Source of the DNA: Leptospiraceae bacterium
Lineage (GTDB): Bacteria > Spirochaetota > Leptospiria > Leptospirales > Leptonemataceae
Length of the DNA: 57,243 bases
Assembly: GCA_020441005.1 (NCBI GenBank)
Contig: JAGRNA010000046.1
Span: 1-57,243 of the forward strand
Direction of reading: 5' to 3'
Positions 33,351-43,101 of the stretch are shown here, one piece after another. Every line of letters starts with the position of its first letter. Position 1 is the stretch's first letter. Position numbers and translations under genes: made by a program. The notes below the pieces were generated by a model. The model did not search any database and was not told where the DNA came from. It saw nothing but the letters and a program-made list of their open reading frames with translations.

Positions 33351-34547
33351 ATGGAATTCTCTAAATTACTTAAAGAACCGCGTATCATTTTCCCTATCGC
33401 CATTTTGGCTGGATTCGAGTGTTTTATGCAGACTGGTGTGTATCGCCAGTTTCTCAGGCCGGATACGTACGCCTACAATGTGAATCGGATTCGCCATATT
33501 GTCCGGGAATCCAGCGTAAAGCCGAATGTGCTGATCATTGGAACATCTGTGCCCTACCAGGGCATTCAGTTGCCTTTGCTGAATCGTCTAACGGCTGCCG
33601 ACGGGCTGGTTTTTCAAAGCGGAGCCACCGAAGGCGCTATGATCGAGACTCAATACGCCCTGTACCAGGATCTGGTGAAAGCGCAGCCGCAAGTGCGATC
33701 GATTGTGCTAGTGGGCGATATTGCGCTGCCATGGAAAAGCCGCTATCAACTGGAGTGGGTCAACAGATCTATGGTCGCACAATTTCCGCGCACTCGCATC
33801 TGGCCCTTGTTGCAAGAGCTGGAGTTTGATCTGAGTCTGCGCGATCAAACCTTCTTCATTTTTCGTACCCTGACCTACCAGGCAGACCTGCGTGATTTGA
33901 TTCTAAAGCCATTGTACCGAATCAAGAAAATCGGGCGTGAGGAGCGCGCCCAGTCGCATGACTATCCGCATCATAACGATTCGCCCTACAGTCTGGCCCG
34001 CATCGGAGTCACCAGCACGGGCGCCGGACTTGTGGATCTCCAAAAATGCGTCGAGACAGCCATGCGGCCGGAGTTACGTCAGGATAGCCAGGGGTTGGTC
34101 TATGATGAAAACGGCCGTCATGTTTCCGATGAGCATCAGCGTAAGGCCACAGCCCAAACCTGTGAGCAAGCCCGGACCGAAAGCTGGCTATTATCGCAAC
34201 CCGGACTGGAGTGGCAGGAGCTCTATTTCCGGCGTTTGCAAAAGTTCATTGATGCGATTCATAGCGATGGTCGTGAAGTGGTGGTGATTTATCCGCCTTA
34301 TGCCCGCATAGTAAACTTTCTAAATTCTGATGAGCGTATTTTAGTCTGGGATCAAAATCTGGATCGAATTTGCGCTGACAAGGCCTGCCCCCGGCTGGAT
34401 ACCCGCGACCGATTGCAGGGCAAGGATAGTCTGGATTATTTTTATGATGTTCTACATCTAAATGCTCATGGCGCGGATGAATGGACGCGCGAACTGGCCA
34501 GGCGTTTTCACCCGCTGGCATCCTTTCTGCGAGGACAAGGCCCTTAA
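33351..34547 (+). CDS. SGNH-like O-acylation partner, copy 1
   Basis: A product of 398 residues from the ATG at 33351 (MEFSKLL). An N-terminal hydrophobic segment (about 12-28) anchors it. VLIIGTSVPYQGIQ (about 68-80) has the small-Gly-x-Ser arrangement of the SGNH nucleophile block, and FYDVLHLNAHGADEW near residue 366-380 supplies the DxxHLN element. Fold and position match AlgJ/AlgX and DUF1574 proteins that accept acyl groups from an MBOAT protein and place them on glycan outside the membrane. It lies between the two MBOAT genes, 22 bases after the first and 3 before the second. Confidence 0.8.
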   Translation: MEFSKLLKEPRIIFPIAILAGFECFMQTGVYRQFLRPDTYAYNVNRIRHIVRESSVKPNVLIIGTSVPYQGIQLPLLNRLTAADGLVFQSGATEGAMIETQYALYQDLVKAQPQVRSIVLVGDIALPWKSRYQLEWVNRSMVAQFPRTRIWPLLQELEFDLSLRDQTFFIFRTLTYQADLRDLILKPLYRIKKIGREERAQSHDYPHHNDSPYSLARIGVTSTGAGLVDLQKCVETAMRPELRQDSQGLVYDENGRHVSDEHQRKATAQTCEQARTESWLLSQPGLEWQELYFRRLQKFIDAIHSDGREVVVIYPPYARIVNFLNSDERILVWDQNLDRICADKACPRLDTRDRLQGKDSLDYFYDVLHLNAHGADEWTRELARRFHPLASFLRGQGP

Positions 34548-34550
34548 AGT

Positions 34551-36023
34551 ATGTTATTCACGACCATTTCCTTTCTCGTTTTTTTTATCGGGCTGTATCT
34601 TGTTTTTTGGTCAATTCCCGGTCGCTGGCGCTTGCCCTATTTGCTGCTGGTATCGATCCTTTTTTATGCCGCCTGGTCCGTGCTATTTGCCGTGCACTTT
34701 TTGGCTATGGTGGCCATAGGGTACTATTTCGCTCGCCGCATTTACGCGGCCAAATCGCCGCAGTCCAAAAAGCGCAATATGGTCGCAGCCGTGCTGTTGA
34801 ATCTGGCGAACCTCTTTTTGTTTAAGTACTTTTACCTGTTTCTGACAATTTTATATGACCTTGACCATAATCCGCTTTTTACCAAAAAGGTTTTTGACGG
34901 CTGGCTGTATAGCTGGAGCGGCAGCGACAGCCTGGTGTTGCCGCTGGCAATGAGTTTCTATACTTTTCAGTTAATCGCCATTATTGTCGACTATTATCGA
35001 AATCAAATTGACGAGCCCCCGCAAGCCTTGCGGTTTTTTGTTTTTATTCTGTTTTTCCCGCAACTCATCGCCGGGCCAATTATGCGCCACAGCGACTTTA
35101 TGCAACAACTGGATACGATACAGCCGCGTCGCGAATACGGTCAGCAAGGCCTTTATCTGGTGTTGCTGGGTTTAATAAAAAAAGTGGTGATCGCCGACAA
35201 TTTGATCGCCGGGATAGCGCCGCCGTTTCATCAGCCGGAAAGCTTCAATGCCGCCAGTAATGCCATTGCCATTCTTGGGTTTACCGCGCAGGTGTACTGC
35301 GATTTTTCGGGATATACAGACATGGCCCGCGGTCTTGCTTTTTTATTGGGTTTGAAGCTGCCACGCAACTTCGTGGCACCATATCTTTCCCGCTCTTGCC
35401 GGGACTTATGGACGCGCTGGCATGTGACCCTGTCTACCTGGTTGCGGGATTATATCTACATCCCCTTGGGTGGAAATCGGCGCGGAGTATTGCGCAATCA
35501 TTTGAATGTGATCATTACCTTTACGCTTGGCGGTTTATGGCATGGCGCCAACTACACGTATGTCATCTGGGGTTTTCTGCACGGCCTTTTTTTAGTGATG
35601 GAGCGCCTGGTTGAGGATGGTTTGCAAAAAATCCGTGGGCCACAAGCCATTGCCGCTGCAGAACAACCGCGTTCCAGATGGGTGCGCGGCATATTATTGC
35701 TTTTGCAAATATCATATACCTATGCTCTCTTTACATTTGGGGCGCTATTCTTTCGGGCACTGGACATGACTCATGCGATGGCGATGCTCTTCCAGATCGG
35801 GACCTGGGCTCCCGGTCAAACTTCGGAATGGAATGAATACTTGCTCGGGATGACAGTCCTGGCCTTCGGTTTCAACTGGATTCAAAATCGCAAGCAGGAT
35901 TTAATTTTATTTGTGCCGGATAAATGGCGCTACGGGACGCTTGCTGTGGCCAGTTTTTTTATTTGGGTTCTTGTCGGACGTTATGCGCCGGCCGGGGCAG
36001 CTTACATCTATTTTCAATTTTAG
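34551..36023 (+). CDS. MBOAT O-acyltransferase (AlgI/DltB-like), copy 2
   Basis: A product of 490 residues, related to copy 1 through the same motifs: LPLAMSFYTFQLIAIIVDYYR, FFPQLIAGPIMR, YCDFSGYTDMARG, LWTRWHVTLSTWLRDYIYIPLGGNR and GGLWHGANYTYVIWG with the catalytic His. The two are clearly diverged, so this is an old duplication or a separate system. Start at ATG 34551, three bases after the preceding stop. Its own SGNH/DUF1574-like partner follows immediately. The two acyltransferase pairs may modify different positions or glycans. Confidence 0.95.
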   Translation: MLFTTISFLVFFIGLYLVFWSIPGRWRLPYLLLVSILFYAAWSVLFAVHFLAMVAIGYYFARRIYAAKSPQSKKRNMVAAVLLNLANLFLFKYFYLFLTILYDLDHNPLFTKKVFDGWLYSWSGSDSLVLPLAMSFYTFQLIAIIVDYYRNQIDEPPQALRFFVFILFFPQLIAGPIMRHSDFMQQLDTIQPRREYGQQGLYLVLLGLIKKVVIADNLIAGIAPPFHQPESFNAASNAIAILGFTAQVYCDFSGYTDMARGLAFLLGLKLPRNFVAPYLSRSCRDLWTRWHVTLSTWLRDYIYIPLGGNRRGVLRNHLNVIITFTLGGLWHGANYTYVIWGFLHGLFLVMERLVEDGLQKIRGPQAIAAAEQPRSRWVRGILLLLQISYTYALFTFGALFFRALDMTHAMAMLFQIGTWAPGQTSEWNEYLLGMTVLAFGFNWIQNRKQDLILFVPDKWRYGTLAVASFFIWVLVGRYAPAGAAYIYFQF

Positions 36024-36032
36024 GAGTCTTGG

Positions 36033-37202
36033 GTGGATTATCGTCAAAATCGCTGGCTGCTTTGGCCGATCATGATCTTGCTCCTGGTATTCAGTCTGGA
36101 CAAGCTGGCCTTCCTGCCTGTTTACAAGAACTCGGTGCTGTACTGGAAAAAAATTGAACCGGCCATTTATCAGTCGCGGCAAGATTTATTCCACCAACTG
36201 AAAACGAAGCATTATCGCAAGGGGGCCTGGAAAGACAAAAAGCTGGGCTTGATTTTGGGATCCTCGCGCTCCAGCGGCTTTGATTCTGATTATATCGCGC
36301 AAAAAATCCCCAACAGCTATACCTATAATTTCAGCGCTCCCTTTACCTCGCCTGCGTATTATGATTACTGGCTGGAAACCTTGCTCGCCGCCGGCATACG
36401 ACCGGATTTTGTTCTGCTGGAACTGGACGCAGCTGTCTTTAACGCCCAGGCGATCGACTATCAATTGAGCTACAGTTTTGATTTAGACTTTGTTTGGCGA
36501 CATACGGATTTGTACCGTCCCCACTTGCGCGATGTTTGGCTCAGTCGCGGCAAGGGTTTTGGCTGGTCCGAACTGGAAGCGTGGCTGGCGCGTCACTGGA
36601 TTGGTTTTTATCGCTATCCATTCAAGCCTGGGAATATAGAGGCCAATTATACTCGTACCTGGTTGCCGGATCCCGACTCGGCCCTTGGCATGCGGGAAAT
36701 CCGACGGCTGGATTTTCGAGAGTATGTCCAGCCGCTGATACAGCAAGTGAATGAAAAAAAACTGGGCGGAATTCCGAACATTTTCTTTGTGCAGGTCCCG
36801 CCGGATCAACTGGCTACAGATGCGCTTCACATGGCAGAGCGAGATTTGAAGCACTTTCAAGCCGATCCCACCCAGGTGATTTTCGCCCGTAATTTGTTGG
36901 AGCGTCTGGCTCGATCTGGTATACCGGTAATCATCTATATGCCCGTTGTCAGCAACGAGTTTTACCCATATTATAAAAAATATAAAGTAAAGGAGAACTT
37001 CAACGAGCCCTTTGCAAGGCTGTTGGCTTCCATTCAGGCGCAGTACCCGGATTTCAGGGTCTTTGTTCGCGACCTGAATGAATCCGCATCCTTTTCATGC
37101 CGCCAGTTTCAGGATTCATATCACCTGAGCGGTCCTTGTTTTCCCACGCTGACGGATCAGCTGATTACGTCATCCTTTCTGCAGGCCGTGAACCGCAATT
37201 GA
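36033..37202 (+). CDS. DUF1574-like SGNH protein, copy 2
   Basis: A product of 389 residues starting at a GTG with AGGAG six bases upstream, overlapping the previous stop region; this fixes the start. A hydrophobic anchor (about 10-25, LLWPIMILLLVFSLD) precedes an extracytoplasmic domain with LGLILGSSRSSGFDSDYI (nucleophile block) and YNFSAPFTSPAYYDYW. The C-terminal DSYHLSGPCFPTLTD holds the DxxH element. It resembles DUF1574, a family expanded in Leptospira, probably acting with MBOAT proteins. It ends 10 bases before a convergent gene. Confidence 0.82.
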   Translation: MDYRQNRWLLWPIMILLLVFSLDKLAFLPVYKNSVLYWKKIEPAIYQSRQDLFHQLKTKHYRKGAWKDKKLGLILGSSRSSGFDSDYIAQKIPNSYTYNFSAPFTSPAYYDYWLETLLAAGIRPDFVLLELDAAVFNAQAIDYQLSYSFDLDFVWRHTDLYRPHLRDVWLSRGKGFGWSELEAWLARHWIGFYRYPFKPGNIEANYTRTWLPDPDSALGMREIRRLDFREYVQPLIQQVNEKKLGGIPNIFFVQVPPDQLATDALHMAERDLKHFQADPTQVIFARNLLERLARSGIPVIIYMPVVSNEFYPYYKKYKVKENFNEPFARLLASIQAQYPDFRVFVRDLNESASFSCRQFQDSYHLSGPCFPTLTDQLITSSFLQAVNRN

Positions 37203-37209
37203 GATTGCG
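37194..37209. terminator. Small hairpin between convergent genes
   Basis: CGCAAT (37194-37199) pairs with ATTGCG (37204-37209) around TGAG, spanning the 10 bases between convergent genes. No T-run follows on either strand, so a terminator function is doubtful. Confidence 0.25.
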
Positions 37210-37212
37210 CTC

Positions 37213-40200
37213 TCAGTTGGTGGCCGGGGCCGTTTTGTCCTCGATATACTGCAACACTCTCAAGGCTTTGGGATTCTCACTTTCCAGTTCCAGAGCTGTG
37301 CTGATAATCTTGCGAGCACGTCTCCAGTTGGAAAGCGAGATATAAATATCGGCCAAATGAATCAGGTTGCGTGTATTGGTCGGTTGTCGCAGGCGGATGC
37401 GTTCGGCCAAATCGGCCGCGCCTTCCAGGTTACGAATGCGTTTCAGGATTAGTGATGTGCGGTAAATCATTTCCGTGTCGGCCGGATTGCGCTCTACATA
37501 GCGGCAGCCCCAGCGGGCGGCGGCAGTATAGTCTTCCTGATGATTATAGAATAGCGCGATTTCACGCAAGCTGCTATTGTCATTGATCTCTTTGGGCTCA
37601 ACATCGTCTAGAATCGCCCGGGCGGCATCGTGATCCCTGGTTTGAATTGCCTGGTGGATGCGAGTGCGCAACGTAATTGTACGCTCGTCCAGGATCAGCT
37701 TTTCGTTGCGATTGCCCAGATACTCGAGCCGCAGCAAGGAAAGGTCGTCAGTTAATTCCCCATGGTTTTTTAATGCCCCCGGAATTTTATGGATATCGCC
37801 GCGGGTTTCGCGGACCAGATCCAAAAACAAGAATTCATCTTCGTTGATTCTGCGATTCCCGACCGCATCTTCTCCGAGCAACAGATCATCACGCCCGTCC
37901 GATCCGGCTATGAGCACATCGCCCACTTGCAGTTGCAAGGTCTGCACCTGCAGTTTGCCGGAGACGCCCTGGGTGCCAAGTTTGCGAAACAACATATCCT
38001 CATCGATAAAGGAGGCCTCGCTATTGCGATATAATACTGTGGCCGGGTGCTCCGCGTTCATGTAATAGAAAAAGCCTGTTTCACAATCCAGCAAGCCCAA
38101 TACGACCGAAATCAGCATGCTGCCATCGAAGGACTCAAACACCTTGTGCAGCTCGAGGAATGCATTCTTGAGCCAGCGCTCCGGGTAGACGGCCTGGGCG
38201 GCGCTGGAGCCCTGGGTCCGGTTGATCATACTCTCGAAAACAGAGCCAAGGACGAGCACTCCGCCGGCACCCTGGATGGATTTGCCCATGGCGTCGGCAT
38301 TTAGCACAACGACACAATCGCGGTCGCGCAGCCGAATATCGTGCGCTTTGCACAGGTCGCCCCCGATTTCATCGGATCGATTTCGAAACGAAAATTGTTT
38401 TTTTTGGGACAAGACAAAGTCGACAGTCACCGCGCTGGACTCTACCTGATTGCGACCCAGCGGATGGGTCAGCAGGGCGGTTAAAAAATAATCCCCGTCC
38501 TGCTGGTGTTTGAGGCTTTGCACTTCCTCCAGGGTGTTTTGCAGCTGACGAGTCCGCTCGCTGACCTTGTCTTCCAGTTGGTCGGCATAGTCCTGCAGCT
38601 TCTGGCGCGCGGTGCGAATTGAGTCCACCATCCCGTTGAAGGAGCGGGTTAAAAAGCCGATTTCGTCCTCGACATGCAGCTCAATATCCACATCCAGTTT
38701 GCCCTGGTTTACCTGACGGACTCCTTCGATCAGTCTGTTCAGGGGCTGGATCAGGGATCCGAAGAAAAAGAATCGGAACAGAACCATAATAACCAGACTG
38801 GCGCTGATCAGCACCCAAAACAAATTGATCGTTACTGTATGCAGGGATTTGCGAAAGGAAAGATGCGACCAGCCGACCTCGTACATGCCGCTGCCATCCG
38901 GGGCGGCGATGTGAAATACACTAAAGTGATCTCTGTTCTCCACCGGGGCTGTATTGTAGCGGTCGAGCATGCGACCCAGAGCCGGCAAAGGACTCAGCAA
39001 GCGCAGGGCAGTCTTTTGCAGCTCCGCATCGCTGGTGGCAGGCAAGGCATCGAGCTCGCTGGCTGCTTGCTGCATAAAGGCGCTGGCGATCGCCCCTTTG
39101 GATTCTCCCTTGAGCAGCTTTTTGGCGCTGGCTCGAAAGTCCCGGGGCGGCAACTGGGACATCTTGGTGCGAGTATAAGCCACTCGATTGGCAATGGAAT
39201 CCAGCTGCCGCATGGCTGCAACGCTATTGGGGACGGTGAGTCCGGAGTTGGCGTCCAGAATGAATCGTAATGCTGCAATCCATGCCCTTTGCGGGTGTGG
39301 TGCGACGGACTGGTACTGGGCCAGTCGGGCTTCAATCTGCGGTGTGGGAAAGGGAGCGCCCGCGCCGACCTGCAGCAGCGCTTTCATGTGGTAACGCCCC
39401 AGACTCTGTTCCAGACTCGACAGGATCTCGTTATCGACCTGAAAGTCCGGGTTGCTACGATAGCGCCACTGGATCGCATCCACGGCTGAATTGGGCAGCC
39501 AGGCGATATAGCGCAGCGTGACCGGGCGGTAAGTGGAATCCTGCAGGGCTAGCTTGCTCTGATGCAAATGATCATTCTGCCAGGCACCGGCCAGCGAATC
39601 GACTGCAAAATAGCTTACCGGCGTCATGACTAGCAGAAAGAGAGCCATGCTGATGGCGATAATGCGAGCCATAAACGTGGTGGATTCTTTGGCCACATTC
39701 ACAAAGATGATCAGCACCATAAACCAGCCGAGCACGTAACTGGTGTCGAGCGTTAGCTGGTATATGTCGCGGCTCATCAAGCCGTCGCGGCTAAGTACGT
39801 TAACGACCCCAGGCACAATCGTCGCAACAAAAATGCCCAGGGTGACACCCAGAGCGGCCCACCGGACCCGCTTGAAGCGCCAGGCCTTCCAGAGCCCGGT
39901 TCCGTAGGCTACAAAAAAATTGGCTATCAATACCAGGCCAAAGCGTTTGCTGGCGGCAAAATCTGTAAAGTCCCAAAGCATGCTGCGAAAATTATATTGC
40001 ACCGGTGTGGCGGTGACGTGCCAGATAAAATCAACCGTGCTGGCGATCATTACCGCTGCTTGCAAAACAGTAATGACAAGGCGCACCTTGCCTGGCAAAC
40101 TTTTATGCCAAAGCATCAGGAATTGCTGCAGGCAAAAGAGGGCGATCATGACCATGGTGGCGGTTGCGACCCGATGCCAGGCGAGAGCCTCATGGTAGAC

Positions 40201-40380
40201 TGCAGTAGGCAACGCGTAGGCCAGATTGAAGAACCCAAGACTGATAAAAGCGCCTAAAAGCCAGGTTGTGGCGGGTCGGCGCTGTTTAATCATGATTAGA
40301 AAATAACCGGCGGAAAACATGAAAATGGCGGGAATGGTAGCTCCCAACGAAAAGAAATTGAGATAAAATAGCTCGGGCAT
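37213..40380 (-). CDS. 7TM-HAMP-SpoIIE phosphatase with TPR tail
   Basis: A product of 1055 residues. Residues about 1-235 hold seven membrane helices like the 7TM sensor of bacterial signalling receptors. An eighth helix (about 240-262), an extracytoplasmic domain to about 510 and a ninth helix (about 515-537) follow. A HAMP domain (PLNRLIEGVRQVNQGKLD...DEIGFLTRSFNGM) and coiled coil lead to a PP2C/SpoIIE phosphatase (about 630-900) with DEIGGDL, NADAMGKS, NAEHPATVLYR, GSDGRDD and LTDDLSLL, so metal-binding acidic residues are kept. The C-terminal 130 residues look like TPR helices. It should dephosphorylate anti-sigma-antagonist-type proteins in response to a membrane signal. It is a lone minus-strand gene. 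Confidence 0.92.
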   Translation of the reverse strand: MPELFYLNFFSLGATIPAIFMFSAGYFLIMIKQRRPATTWLLGAFISLGFFNLAYALPTAVYHEALAWHRVATATMVMIALFCLQQFLMLWHKSLPGKVRLVITVLQAAVMIASTVDFIWHVTATPVQYNFRSMLWDFTDFAASKRFGLVLIANFFVAYGTGLWKAWRFKRVRWAALGVTLGIFVATIVPGVVNVLSRDGLMSRDIYQLTLDTSYVLGWFMVLIIFVNVAKESTTFMARIIAISMALFLLVMTPVSYFAVDSLAGAWQNDHLHQSKLALQDSTYRPVTLRYIAWLPNSAVDAIQWRYRSNPDFQVDNEILSSLEQSLGRYHMKALLQVGAGAPFPTPQIEARLAQYQSVAPHPQRAWIAALRFILDANSGLTVPNSVAAMRQLDSIANRVAYTRTKMSQLPPRDFRASAKKLLKGESKGAIASAFMQQAASELDALPATSDAELQKTALRLLSPLPALGRMLDRYNTAPVENRDHFSVFHIAAPDGSGMYEVGWSHLSFRKSLHTVTINLFWVLISASLVIMVLFRFFFFGSLIQPLNRLIEGVRQVNQGKLDVDIELHVEDEIGFLTRSFNGMVDSIRTARQKLQDYADQLEDKVSERTRQLQNTLEEVQSLKHQQDGDYFLTALLTHPLGRNQVESSAVTVDFVLSQKKQFSFRNRSDEIGGDLCKAHDIRLRDRDCVVVLNADAMGKSIQGAGGVLVLGSVFESMINRTQGSSAAQAVYPERWLKNAFLELHKVFESFDGSMLISVVLGLLDCETGFFYYMNAEHPATVLYRNSEASFIDEDMLFRKLGTQGVSGKLQVQTLQLQVGDVLIAGSDGRDDLLLGEDAVGNRRINEDEFLFLDLVRETRGDIHKIPGALKNHGELTDDLSLLRLEYLGNRNEKLILDERTITLRTRIHQAIQTRDHDAARAILDDVEPKEINDNSSLREIALFYNHQEDYTAAARWGCRYVERNPADTEMIYRTSLILKRIRNLEGAADLAERIRLRQPTNTRNLIHLADIYISLSNWRRARKIISTALELESENPKALRVLQYIEDKTAPATN

Positions 40381-40503
40381 TATGGGACGAATAGTTCAGG
40401 TAATTATAAAAAGACAAGTCTTTTTAGATTCGGTGATTTTTGCGAGGCAGAGACCTTTTGCCCAAGGAGCCGCAAAAAAGTTTCTGGATCGGGCATTTTT
40501 GTT

Positions 40504-40532
40504 TTGACAGTGTCAGACTTTGATGCCATCAT
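40504..40532 (+). promoter_or_regulatory. Candidate promoter of the CBS gene
   Basis: TTGACA (40504-40509), a 17-base spacer and CATCAT (4 of 6 matches to TATAAT) lie about 135 bases before the CBS-protein start. The -35 overlaps a small inverted repeat TGACA-g-TGTCA (40505-40515), a possible operator. The AT-rich stretch 40537-40570 follows. Confidence 0.4.
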
Positions 40533-40666
40533 TGGGCAATAAAAATGATTAAATTATTAGAAAATTAAATTTGCGGCATTTGTCCAGACCAGCCTGCAGC
40601 CACCGGCTTGTGGCCTGTTTCAGGCAATGTGCAACAGAAAATCAGATATTGACAAGGAGAAATTAA

Positions 40667-41104
40667 ATGCCAGTAAGCTATCAAGGCAGTGCGGCCCCGG
40701 CGGCCCCCCCGGAATTACCCAAAGTAAAAGAATTTATGACGCGCAAGGTGTACACCCTGACGGCCAATATGAGTTTGTATGATGCCATTGACCTTTTTCT
40801 GAAGCACAAGATTTCCGGCGCCCCGGTGCTCGATGAAAGCCAAAAGCTGGTCGGCGTCTACACGGAAAAGGATTGTCTCAAGGAGCTCAAGAACCGCTAC
40901 TATTTCAACCATCCGCCGGGCATAGTGGGTGACAATATGGCTGAGCACCCGGTTACCGTGCATCCGGAGGATCATCTGATCAAAGTATCCGATATCTTTC
41001 TGTACAATCCGTTTAAAATGATCCCTGTCCTCGAAAAAAATAAACTTGTGGGTCTGGTGAGTCGCCGCGATGTCTTGACAGTGATGCGCTCCTATCGTAA
41101 ATAG
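40667..41104 (+). CDS. Tandem CBS-domain protein
   Basis: A product of 145 residues with two CBS motifs forming one Bateman module: VKEFMTRKVYTLTANMSLYDAIDLF...ISGAPVLDESQKLVGVYTEKD (about 20-75) and DNMAEHPVTVHPEDHLIKVSDIF...IPVLEKNKLVGLVSRRDVL (about 87-140). Bateman modules bind adenine nucleotides and regulate partners. The protein has no other domain, so it probably acts in trans. The ATG has AAGGAG seven bases upstream. It stands alone between two minus-strand genes. Confidence 0.93.
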   Translation: MPVSYQGSAAPAAPPELPKVKEFMTRKVYTLTANMSLYDAIDLFLKHKISGAPVLDESQKLVGVYTEKDCLKELKNRYYFNHPPGIVGDNMAEHPVTVHPEDHLIKVSDIFLYNPFKMIPVLEKNKLVGLVSRRDVLTVMRSYRK

Positions 41105-41236
41105 CTCTCATCTAAAACGTACACGGACTCTAACCATGGAAGAACATTGTTTACTGGATTTGGAATGGTTTTTTAGCGGCTTGACTGCGATCAGTAACCT
41201 GTTTTGAGGACCACGGCGCCTGAGCCCGGAATGGGT

Positions 41237-41665
41237 TTAGGGCGCGTAAAGCTGGGGTGCTTCTAGCTCCAGGCGCAAGCGAATACCCAGGTGGCCGCAC
41301 AATAATTGAACCCTGGGATCAATGTCGATCAAGGCTACTTCCCCGGATTCAGGGCGGACGGCGCAGTACATTTCCAGCACTGCGTCCCGACGCATCTCGC
41401 GCAGTTTATGTCTGAGGGGCATCAGCAGGGCCAATAGATGCTGGACATGCATATTCAGGTCTTCGACGCTATCCAGTCGTGAATTCATCTGCCACTCGCC
41501 AGGCTGACGAGGGCCGGGTGGTGTGCTGCGATCTGGCTCCATATCAAGCAGGCGGGTGACGAGCTCAGGCTGCAGGTCTTCCGAGCTGACGATGAAAACA
41601 ACCCAGCACTGATACTGGCGCAGGGGCTGGGAGGATATGTCGATGCTTTGTTCGCCGGTTTCCAT
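41237..41665 (-). CDS. DUF4279-like protein
   Basis: A product of 142 residues. The pattern CWVVFIVSSEDLQPELVTRLLDMEPDRS, then PGEWQMNSRL and LNMHVQHLLALLMPLRHKLREM matches the DUF4279 layout, small cytoplasmic proteins often linked to immunity or toxin loci, without known activity. The end (VALIDIDPRVQLLCGHLGIRLRLEL) fits the family's final beta strands. No toxin gene is next to it. It is divergent from the FAD oxidoreductase gene, with 41 bases between them. Confidence 0.75.
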   Translation of the reverse strand: METGEQSIDISSQPLRQYQCWVVFIVSSEDLQPELVTRLLDMEPDRSTPPGPRQPGEWQMNSRLDSVEDLNMHVQHLLALLMPLRHKLREMRRDAVLEMYCAVRPESGEVALIDIDPRVQLLCGHLGIRLRLELEAPQLYAP

Positions 41666-41706
41666 TTTCTAGTTGCCCCCGTGCACCTGGTGTTGCAATT
41701 GAACCT

Positions 41707-43101
41707 ATGCGTTCGGGGCCTGTGCTTATTATTATCGGCAATGGCATCACCGGAATTACAGCGGCCCGCTATGCGCGCCAACACCATCCGCAGATGCGTA
41801 TTCGCGTCATATCGGATGAATCTGATTATTTTTTCTCAAGAACTGCCCTGATGTATATTTTCATGGGGCACATGCGTCTGCAAGATACCGAGCCCTATGA
41901 GCGCGGTTTCTACGCTACCAATGGCATCGAATTACTACGTGCCCGGGTTGTCGCCATTGATCCGCTGCAGCGTAGCGTGCGGCTCGATTCCAATCAAAGC
42001 CTGGAATATGATTACCTGCTCATTGCTTGTGGTTCCCGACCAAGATATTTCGATTGGCCCGGCCAGGATTTGAATGGCGTGCAGGGTTTGTACAGTTTGT
42101 CGGATCTGAAAACCCTTGAGGACCGCTTTCGCGGGAGCAGGATGCAAAGCGCGGTGATCGTGGGCGGGGGATTGATTGGTATCGAAATGGCCGAGATGCT
42201 GCATAGTCGTAACGTGGCAGTGCAAATGCTGGTGCGCGAGTCGGGTTATTGGGGCAATGTGCTGCCGGCAGCGGAATCGCGTTTGATTGAGCGGGAAATA
42301 CAGCGGCACGGAATTCAGCTGCATTTGCAGACCGGTCTGCAGTCGATTGCTGCTCATCTCGAAGATCCGGATCGGGTCGGGGCTGTAATTACCACCACCG
42401 GACAGCGGCTGCCTTGCGATTTTGTCGGCATCACGGCCGGGGTAGAGCCCCGCCTGGACTGTGTGGATGCGAGCGGTCTTGCAATAGATGGTGGTATCCT
42501 GGTAGATCCATATCAGCGCACCTCCGCGGAGCGCGTATTTGCGGCCGGTGATTGCGCTCGGCTGTGCGATGGCGGGGGTAATCCCGCTGCGATTGAACAG
42601 CTATGGTACACCGGCCGTATGCAAGGGCAGGTGGCCGGTCGCCAAATTGCGGCCCTGGCATGGCGAGATGCCGGTGAAACCGGGCGCGTCGATCAGATCG
42701 ATACGAGTCCCTATCAGCGCGGGTTTGGCTTTAATTCGGCCAAGTTTTTCACGCGCGAATTCCACACCTACGGCCAGGTCCCGCCCGAACCGGAGTCGCA
42801 GCAGACCTGGGTATGGCTGTCAGCGGATATGACGCGCTTGCTGCGCCTGTATTGGCAGGTAAAGGCAGATCGGACCGTACTCAGTGGTGTGAATGCGATT
42901 GGTATTCGCCTACGACACGCTGTCTTTGATGACTGGTTGGGCGCCGGCCTGGCTGTGCCGACCGTGATTCACCGACTGGACCAGGCAATTTTTGAGCCGG
43001 AGTTTGGCAGCGGCGTAGTCCGTTTGATCCAACGGTCCTGGTATGCCTCCCGGCAGCAGATGGCCGATCCATTGACCGCACCGGAGGCCCGGTATGGCTA
43101 A
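41707..43101 (+). CDS. FAD/NAD(P)-dependent oxidoreductase
   Basis: A product of 464 residues of the pyridine-nucleotide disulfide oxidoreductase fold. The FAD-binding IIIGNGITGITAARYAR is at the N-terminus, a second Rossmann motif AVIVGGGLIGIEMAEMLHSRN at about 147-167 binds NAD(P)H, and VFAAGDCA (about 277-285) is the second FAD contact. No redox CxxxxC pair is seen, so it resembles nitrite-reductase-like or rubredoxin-reductase-like enzymes. The C-terminal 130 residues are specific. It overlaps by 8 bases a gene for a membrane iron-sulfur protein, and the pair probably moves electrons from NAD(P)H into a membrane chain. Confidence 0.9.
   Translation: MRSGPVLIIIGNGITGITAARYARQHHPQMRIRVISDESDYFFSRTALMYIFMGHMRLQDTEPYERGFYATNGIELLRARVVAIDPLQRSVRLDSNQSLEYDYLLIACGSRPRYFDWPGQDLNGVQGLYSLSDLKTLEDRFRGSRMQSAVIVGGGLIGIEMAEMLHSRNVAVQMLVRESGYWGNVLPAAESRLIEREIQRHGIQLHLQTGLQSIAAHLEDPDRVGAVITTTGQRLPCDFVGITAGVEPRLDCVDASGLAIDGGILVDPYQRTSAERVFAAGDCARLCDGGGNPAAIEQLWYTGRMQGQVAGRQIAALAWRDAGETGRVDQIDTSPYQRGFGFNSAKFFTREFHTYGQVPPEPESQQTWVWLSADMTRLLRLYWQVKADRTVLSGVNAIGIRLRHAVFDDWLGAGLAVPTVIHRLDQAIFEPEFGSGVVRLIQRSWYASRQQMADPLTAPEARYG

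Noticed and set aside
41136..41207. 23-codon open frame after the CBS gene
   Set aside because: No ribosome-binding site and too short to judge from sequence alone.
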